Assembly (NCBI GenBank): GCA_900552675.1
Contig: USAI01000024.1
Span: forward strand, 1-27,919
Direction: 5' to 3'
Source: an uncultured Prevotella sp.
Lineage (GTDB): Bacteria; Bacteroidota; Bacteroidia; Bacteroidales; Bacteroidaceae
DNA length: 27,919 nt
Shown: piece after piece, positions 23,468 through 27,919 of the stretch
Numbering within the stretch: position 1 is the stretch's first letter
Layout: each line of letters begins with the position of its first letter
The notes under the pieces: model-generated
Seen by the model: the letters and a program-made list of their open reading frames with translations, nothing else
What the model was told of the DNA's origin: nothing
Database searches by the model: none
Program-made: the position numbers and the translations under genes

Positions 23468-26227
23468 ATGAAAAATATTTCATTGGTTTTGTTGTTGTGC
23501 GTGCAGTCGTTATGGGTGCAGGCTCAAACATTAGAGTTGAAGCAATGGCGTATGATGAGCGCTTTAGATGTGAAAGTTGCCGATGCTCATGTGTCAACGC
23601 CGTCGTGTGAAGTAGGACAATGGCAGGCGGTTACCGTTCCTACCACGGTTCTGAACGCTATGGTGAAAAATGGTGTATATCCTGATCCGCGATTTAGCTT
23701 AAACAATTATCAGATACCTGATGTGTCGGATGAATTTAATGAGCGGATGAATTTGGCCAAGTATAACCATCGTAAAGATGGCCGCAATCCGTGGCAAGAC
23801 CCTTATTGGTATCGCACCGAGGTGAAGTTGCCCAAGACGTATAAAGGCAAGAAGGTGTGGTTAACCTTGCATGGCATAAATTATAGAGCCGATGTATGGG
23901 TTAACGGACATTTGGTGGCCAATAAAGACTCGTTGGTGGGTATGTTCAGACGTTTTAAACTGGACATTACTGATTATGCCAAAGCTGGCGCAACAAACTG
24001 TGTGGCCGTAAAGATTTATCAGGTAGACCATCCTGGTGTGCCCTCTCCTGGCACGCAGCTGAAGGTGTTTGGCCCCGTGCGTGGCCATTCGTATGATCTC
24101 TTTAAGGACGAAACCTTGAAGATATCGGGCGGATGGGACTGTGCGCCTGTGGTTCGCGACCGCAATATGGGCATCTATCAGAAGGTAACCATCGAAGCTA
24201 CCGATAAGATGATATTAGAGCATCCGTTTGTTACCACTACATTGCCTAAGAAAAACACCTCGCTGGCCGATGTGAAGGTGCAGATGGAGGTTTGTAACAC
24301 ATCAAACCAAAAGGTGAACGGTAAGGTGCAAGCTTTGATAACATTGGTCAACGATGTGAAGTTTCCCACTTATACCAAGCACATGGAGGGCGTCTTGAAG
24401 CCTATCAAATTAACAAAACAAGTGTCGTTGGAAGCTGGAGAACGTAAGACGGTAGAATTTACGTCGGCCGATTTTCCTGCTCTCCTCATTAAGAACCCCT
24501 ATCTGTGGTATCCTAATGGCTATGGCGAGCAATACTTGCATCACATCAAACTGTCTTGCCGATTAGGCGATGGCGTGTCAGATAGCAAGGAGTTTGATTT
24601 CGGTATTCGTGAGGTGACCACCGACTTGCATCAGATAGGTGAAGATTATGGCCGAGTGTTCTATGTGAACGGCAAGCGTGTGTTCTGTAAGGGTGGCTGG
24701 ATACAGCCCGACATCTTGCTGGAAGAAACCGAGAAGCGCATTTACGATGAGGCTCGTCTCATGGCAGAAGCCAACATGAACATTATTGGCAGCGAAGATA
24801 TGCCTTCGCCTTCTGACGAATGGCTCGAAAGTTTTGATAAATATGGCCTGATGTGGTGGCACGTGTTCTATCAGTGCTTCCGCATGACCCCTGGCACCGA
24901 GACCGAGCACAACCCCGCCAATCATGATTTGGCCGTGACTTGTGTTGAAGACATGATGCTACGCTATCGTAACCACCCCTCTATCATTGCGTGGATAGGA
25001 TGTAATGAGGTGTTGATGGATGAGCCTTTGTATCACAAGACGAAGGCGAAGGTGAAGAGCCTCGACACTTCTCGAATATACATACCTACCACGAGCTATC
25101 ACTGGGATGTTGATGCGCTGACTCCTTATTTGAAAGAAGACTTGCCTACAGGAACTACCGATGATGGCGCTCCTGACTACAACTGGGCACCGTCTGATTA
25201 TTTCTTTAAGAAGGTAGATGAGGTGCACCTGCAAATGTTCCGCAACGAGTTGGGTATGCCTTCTGTGCCTGTGTATAACAGCTTGCGTAAGTTTATCCCC
25301 ACCGCCGAAAGCACAGCCAATGTAAACAGCCCCATCTTCCCGTTAGATAGCATTTGGGCCGAACATGGCGCTTGGGATGTAAGCAACTATTGCTATCGTT
25401 CTTACGACAATGCCATTCGTACCATGTTTGGCGATCCTAAGACGGCAAAAGAGTATTCCGACTTTGGCCAGTTCTTAAGTGCCGATGGCTATCGTGCCAT
25501 GTTTGAGGCTGCCAACCACCGTATGTGGGACATCACATCAGGTGTTATGATTTGGAAAGTAAATTCGTGCTGGCCCGATGTATGTTGGCAGGTTTACGAC
25601 TGGTTCTTAACCCCCAACGCGTCTTATTACTTCTCAAAGAAAGCCATGGAGCCTGCGCACATTCAGCTCAATGCCGACGATTTCAAGGTAACGGTTGTTA
25701 ATGCTTCGCATAAGCCACTGGAGGACGTAACTGTAACGGCAAAGGTTATTAATAATGATATGAGTGTGGCTTGGGAACATACCAGCCAGTTAAGTGTTGG
25801 TGCCGATTGCTATGCTCCTGTAGTAACGGTTCCACAGAACGGCACTTATACCTACAACTACTTTGTGAAGTTAGAGATGCGTGACAAGTCGGGCAAGCTG
25901 CTTTCAGAGAACCTGTACTGGTATTACTCACAGCACATGGATTTCTTCTGGTTCTCAACGATGGCGAAGCCCACATTGAATACCAGCTACGAAGTGGTAA
26001 AGGATGACCGCGAATATGAAGTGACGGTTCGTCTGAAGAACGAGTCGAAACGCCTGTCGTTCTTCAACCGCATGGCTTTGACCGATGCACAGGGCGAAGA
26101 AATTAACCCCGTGTTCTGGAGCGACAACTACATCTCGTTGTTCCCCGGCGAAGAGAAAGAGGTGAAAGCTCGTGTGGCTGTTTCTGACGCGGGTGGCGTA
26201 ACCCCCAAATTTGTAATTGTTCATTAA
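23468..26227 (+). CDS. GH2 exo-glycosidase, exo-beta-D-glucosaminidase/beta-mannosidase-like
   Basis: A 919-aa periplasmic enzyme with a signal peptide (1-19, ending VQA). The GH2 domain order is present: a jelly-roll (about 20-245) with WYRTEVKLP and NGHLV; an Ig-like domain (250-385); a TIM barrel (390-700); and C-terminal beta domains. Acid/base is Glu514 in AWIGCNEV and nucleophile Glu594 in FRNELGMPS. GWDCAPVVRDRNMGIY (222-237) and FCKGGWIQPD (406-415) resemble CsxA-type exo-beta-D-glucosaminidases and plant-type endo-beta-mannosidases rather than LacZ. It would remove GlcN or a mannose-type residue from the non-reducing end, supplying the SIS and AGE enzymes. The exact sugar remains an inference. 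Among the putative hydrolases here it is the only one in a well-known CAZy family. Confidence 0.85.
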   Translation: MKNISLVLLLCVQSLWVQAQTLELKQWRMMSALDVKVADAHVSTPSCEVGQWQAVTVPTTVLNAMVKNGVYPDPRFSLNNYQIPDVSDEFNERMNLAKYNHRKDGRNPWQDPYWYRTEVKLPKTYKGKKVWLTLHGINYRADVWVNGHLVANKDSLVGMFRRFKLDITDYAKAGATNCVAVKIYQVDHPGVPSPGTQLKVFGPVRGHSYDLFKDETLKISGGWDCAPVVRDRNMGIYQKVTIEATDKMILEHPFVTTTLPKKNTSLADVKVQMEVCNTSNQKVNGKVQALITLVNDVKFPTYTKHMEGVLKPIKLTKQVSLEAGERKTVEFTSADFPALLIKNPYLWYPNGYGEQYLHHIKLSCRLGDGVSDSKEFDFGIREVTTDLHQIGEDYGRVFYVNGKRVFCKGGWIQPDILLEETEKRIYDEARLMAEANMNIIGSEDMPSPSDEWLESFDKYGLMWWHVFYQCFRMTPGTETEHNPANHDLAVTCVEDMMLRYRNHPSIIAWIGCNEVLMDEPLYHKTKAKVKSLDTSRIYIPTTSYHWDVDALTPYLKEDLPTGTTDDGAPDYNWAPSDYFFKKVDEVHLQMFRNELGMPSVPVYNSLRKFIPTAESTANVNSPIFPLDSIWAEHGAWDVSNYCYRSYDNAIRTMFGDPKTAKEYSDFGQFLSADGYRAMFEAANHRMWDITSGVMIWKVNSCWPDVCWQVYDWFLTPNASYYFSKKAMEPAHIQLNADDFKVTVVNASHKPLEDVTVTAKVINNDMSVAWEHTSQLSVGADCYAPVVTVPQNGTYTYNYFVKLEMRDKSGKLLSENLYWYYSQHMDFFWFSTMAKPTLNTSYEVVKDDREYEVTVRLKNESKRLSFFNRMALTDAQGEEINPVFWSDNYISLFPGEEKEVKARVAVSDAGGVTPKFVIVH

Positions 26228-26241
26228 AAATAGAAATTCAG

Positions 26242-26268
26242 GTTTCGCATGTCGAAGACGTGCGAAAC
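26242..26268 (+). promoter_or_regulatory. Hairpin between GH2 and last DUF4434 gene
   Basis: Stem GTTTCGCA (26242-26249) / TGCGAAAC (26261-26268), extended by GTC/GAC after one mismatch, loop GAA. It occupies half of the 57-bp gap. There is no U-run, so the following gene is probably still in the same transcript. Confidence 0.45.
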
Positions 26269-26284
26269 TTAAAATCAGAAAGAT

Positions 26285-27829
26285 ATGAATAGCATGAATA
26301 AACTAAAAATGTGGGTTACCGTAGGATTGTTATCCTTCGGCACCTCTTTTACGGCTTTCCAAAGCCGAGCAGTGGCCGCTTCAAGCACTGTTAAACATCA
26401 AACAAAACAACAGGTGTTGCCTATCACAGGCTCCTGGATTAACCTTGCTTATAAAGATGTGCGCAATAAATATACTAACCCAGTTAACTTTGATAATACC
26501 GACCCCAACCTGTGGGCAGCTAAGGTGCGCGAGCTGGCTGCAATGGGGTTAGAGTATTTGGTTTTCATGGAGGTAGCCAACGATGGCAAGGCTTATTATC
26601 CTTCTAAACTGATGCCGTGGCATTATACCAAGGGCGTAAAGAGCCCAGTAGATGCTATCTTAGATGAGGCTGCCAAACACAATGTAAAAGTGTTTATGAG
26701 CACGGGTTGGGCACAAAACCAAGACGACAATTTGCAAGACCCTATTATCAAAAAGCGTCAGCTGCAAATCATGGACGAGTTGGCTGCATTATATAAAAAT
26801 CATAAAGCGTTTTATGGTTGGTATTTGCCCGTTGAAGACTGCATCTGCCCTGTCTTTGCCGAGCATGCCGTGCAGGCCGTCAACTCGTTGGTTGAAAAGG
26901 CACATGAACTGACACTAGGCAAGAAAACCTTGATATCGCCTTACGGCATTGGATTGTCTGAATTTGATCATCCTGACTTTGAGAAGCAAATGGCAAAACT
27001 GAAAGTCGATATCATTGCTTATCAAGACGAGGTGGGCTGTGTGCGCGAGCCCTTCCCCATACCTGGCTTGAAGAAAAACTGGGAACGTATGCGCAAGGTT
27101 CATGACAAACTGAATATTGAGATGTGGGCCAACTGCGAGACCTTTACTTGGGAAGAAGGCACAAACGATCGTCAGTCGGCATTAATTCCGGCTGCCTATT
27201 CTCGTTTGCTTTCTCAGCAGGTAGCCGCTTCAGCAGCTGGTGTCGACCGCATCATTTCATTCATGTTTGGTGGCATCATTGAAAACCCCGTTTCGCCTTA
27301 TCAGTTGGGTCAGCCCGTAGGTTCAAACAAAACCTATGCCGACTATATGAGCTGGCAAGCAGGCGACAATTATTGGAAAATGATGGAGTCGGCTTTCTTA
27401 AATCAGCTTCGTAATGGTGCAACACAAGAAATGGCTATGCCTGAACAGCAAATGTTGTTTGATGGCAAGCTGGCTGAAGAAGATAAAGACGATGCTCGCT
27501 GGATGCACTTTGCTCAAGGTTGTCATAATTGTGTTGTTGATATGAAAAAGGTAACCAATATCAACACCGTAATGTTGCGTTATTTAAATTATCATGCAGG
27601 AAACGTGGTAGCGCCTATGAAAACCTATCTCTATTTGTCTAACGATGGTAAAAACTATCGTCTGGCAGGTATAAAGGATGCGCCTTGTTTCCCCAACAAT
27701 AAGCATGATGCCTGGATTGACGCTGTATTATTTAATAATTTGAAAGAAAAAGCACGCTATGTAAAGGTTACATTCGATACGCCTCAGCAGACTTTTGTTG
27801 ATGAGTTATTTATTAATCCAACGAAATAA
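26285..27829 (+). CDS. Exported DUF4434-like putative glycoside hydrolase with C-terminal discoidin-like domain
   Basis: A 514-aa protein with a signal peptide (about 1-31, ending AVA). The barrel spans about 45-345: ITGSWINL at entry, YYPSKLMPW (104-112), SPVDAIL, FYGWYLPVE (Glu184) at strand 4, VDIIAYQDEVG at strand 6 and MWANCETF (Glu285) at strand 7. Residues about 385-514 look like an F5/8 type C (discoidin) domain: MLFDGKLAEE, a central strand set with KTYLYLSNDGKNYRLA, and ARYVKVTFDTP near the end; such domains often bind galactose-type or other sugars. The barrel is closest to the Tat-exported protein at 19729. Met4 (26294) is an alternative start. It is the last gene of the PUL in this window. 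Confidence 0.75.
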   Translation: MNSMNKLKMWVTVGLLSFGTSFTAFQSRAVAASSTVKHQTKQQVLPITGSWINLAYKDVRNKYTNPVNFDNTDPNLWAAKVRELAAMGLEYLVFMEVANDGKAYYPSKLMPWHYTKGVKSPVDAILDEAAKHNVKVFMSTGWAQNQDDNLQDPIIKKRQLQIMDELAALYKNHKAFYGWYLPVEDCICPVFAEHAVQAVNSLVEKAHELTLGKKTLISPYGIGLSEFDHPDFEKQMAKLKVDIIAYQDEVGCVREPFPIPGLKKNWERMRKVHDKLNIEMWANCETFTWEEGTNDRQSALIPAAYSRLLSQQVAASAAGVDRIISFMFGGIIENPVSPYQLGQPVGSNKTYADYMSWQAGDNYWKMMESAFLNQLRNGATQEMAMPEQQMLFDGKLAEEDKDDARWMHFAQGCHNCVVDMKKVTNINTVMLRYLNYHAGNVVAPMKTYLYLSNDGKNYRLAGIKDAPCFPNNKHDAWIDAVLFNNLKEKARYVKVTFDTPQQTFVDELFINPTK

Positions 27830-27860
27830 GTCAAAGAGGCTTGTGTTCTTAGAGACGGCA

Positions 27861-27887
27861 GTGTGCGTTTTATGTCTATACGCACAC
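27861..27887 (+). terminator. Hairpin after the last PUL gene, possible terminator
   Basis: Perfect 8-bp stem GTGTGCGT (27861-27868) / ACGCACAC (27880-27887), 31 nt past the stop. No U-run follows (GTAAGCG), so it may mark an RNA end only by processing or with Rho. The window ends 32 nt later. Confidence 0.4.
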
Positions 27888-27919
27888 GTAAGCGTATCCG
27901 CGATGCTAGTAGATACACG

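Noticed and set aside
1..27919. CRISPR array, tRNA, rRNA or insertion sequence
   Set aside because: I saw no regularly spaced identical repeats with unique spacers, no tRNA cloverleaf or rRNA-like stretch, and no transposase gene.

Overview
The window looks like a chromosomal segment of a member of the Bacteroidota, most likely a Prevotella-type gut or oral or rumen bacterium. The grounds are an adjacent SusC/SusD pair, lipoproteins with Bacteroidota-style lipoboxes, a protein with a T9SS-like C-terminal tail, almost no Shine-Dalgarno sequences, and a promoter of the Bacteroides type (TTTG, 20 bp, TAnnTTTGC). The genus is an inference from general style. The species cannot be read from this sequence.

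Layout. Bases 1-2584 hold one minus-strand gene for a large secreted protein with short Tyr-rich YD/RHS-like repeats and a T9SS-type tail. Bases 2585-4101 are a 1.5-kb gene-free, repeat-rich stretch: phased TTATTCTT repeats, an inverted pair of REP-like palindromes, a large hairpin, a 21-bp tandem repeat, and the promoter that faces the genes to the right. From 4102 to 27829 fourteen genes all run on the plus strand and form one polysaccharide utilization locus (PUL). Their order is: metallophosphoesterase, ADP-ribosylglycohydrolase-like protein (ARH-A), AGE-family epimerase, SusC, SusD, DUF5018-like surface glycan-binding lipoprotein, a strong terminator, DUF4434-like lipoprotein, a second metallophosphoesterase, DUF4434-like protein, Tat-exported DUF4434-like protein, ARH-B, SIS-domain sugar isomerase, GH2 exo-glycosidase, DUF4434-like protein with a discoidin-like tail.

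How the parts may work together (inference). The SGBP lipoprotein, SusD and the DUF4434 lipoprotein would bind and cut a glycan at the cell surface. SusC would import the pieces. The exported DUF4434 proteins, GH2, two ARH-like proteins and two phosphoesterases would dismantle them in the periplasm. The AGE epimerase and SIS isomerase have no signal peptide and would process a released sugar or amino sugar in the cytoplasm. The GH2 resembles exo-beta-D-glucosaminidases and the AGE resembles GlcNAc 2-epimerase (renin-binding protein), so an amino-sugar glycan, perhaps with phosphate groups, is the leading guess. No sugar transporter, kinase or PUL regulator (HTCS, SusR, ECF sigma/anti-sigma) lies in the window.

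The most novel content is the enzyme set: four DUF4434-type putative glycosidases that share two acidic motifs, and two exported ARH-fold proteins with altered metal motifs. Between the genes lies a family of small double-hairpin repeats whose stems vary in a compensatory way.
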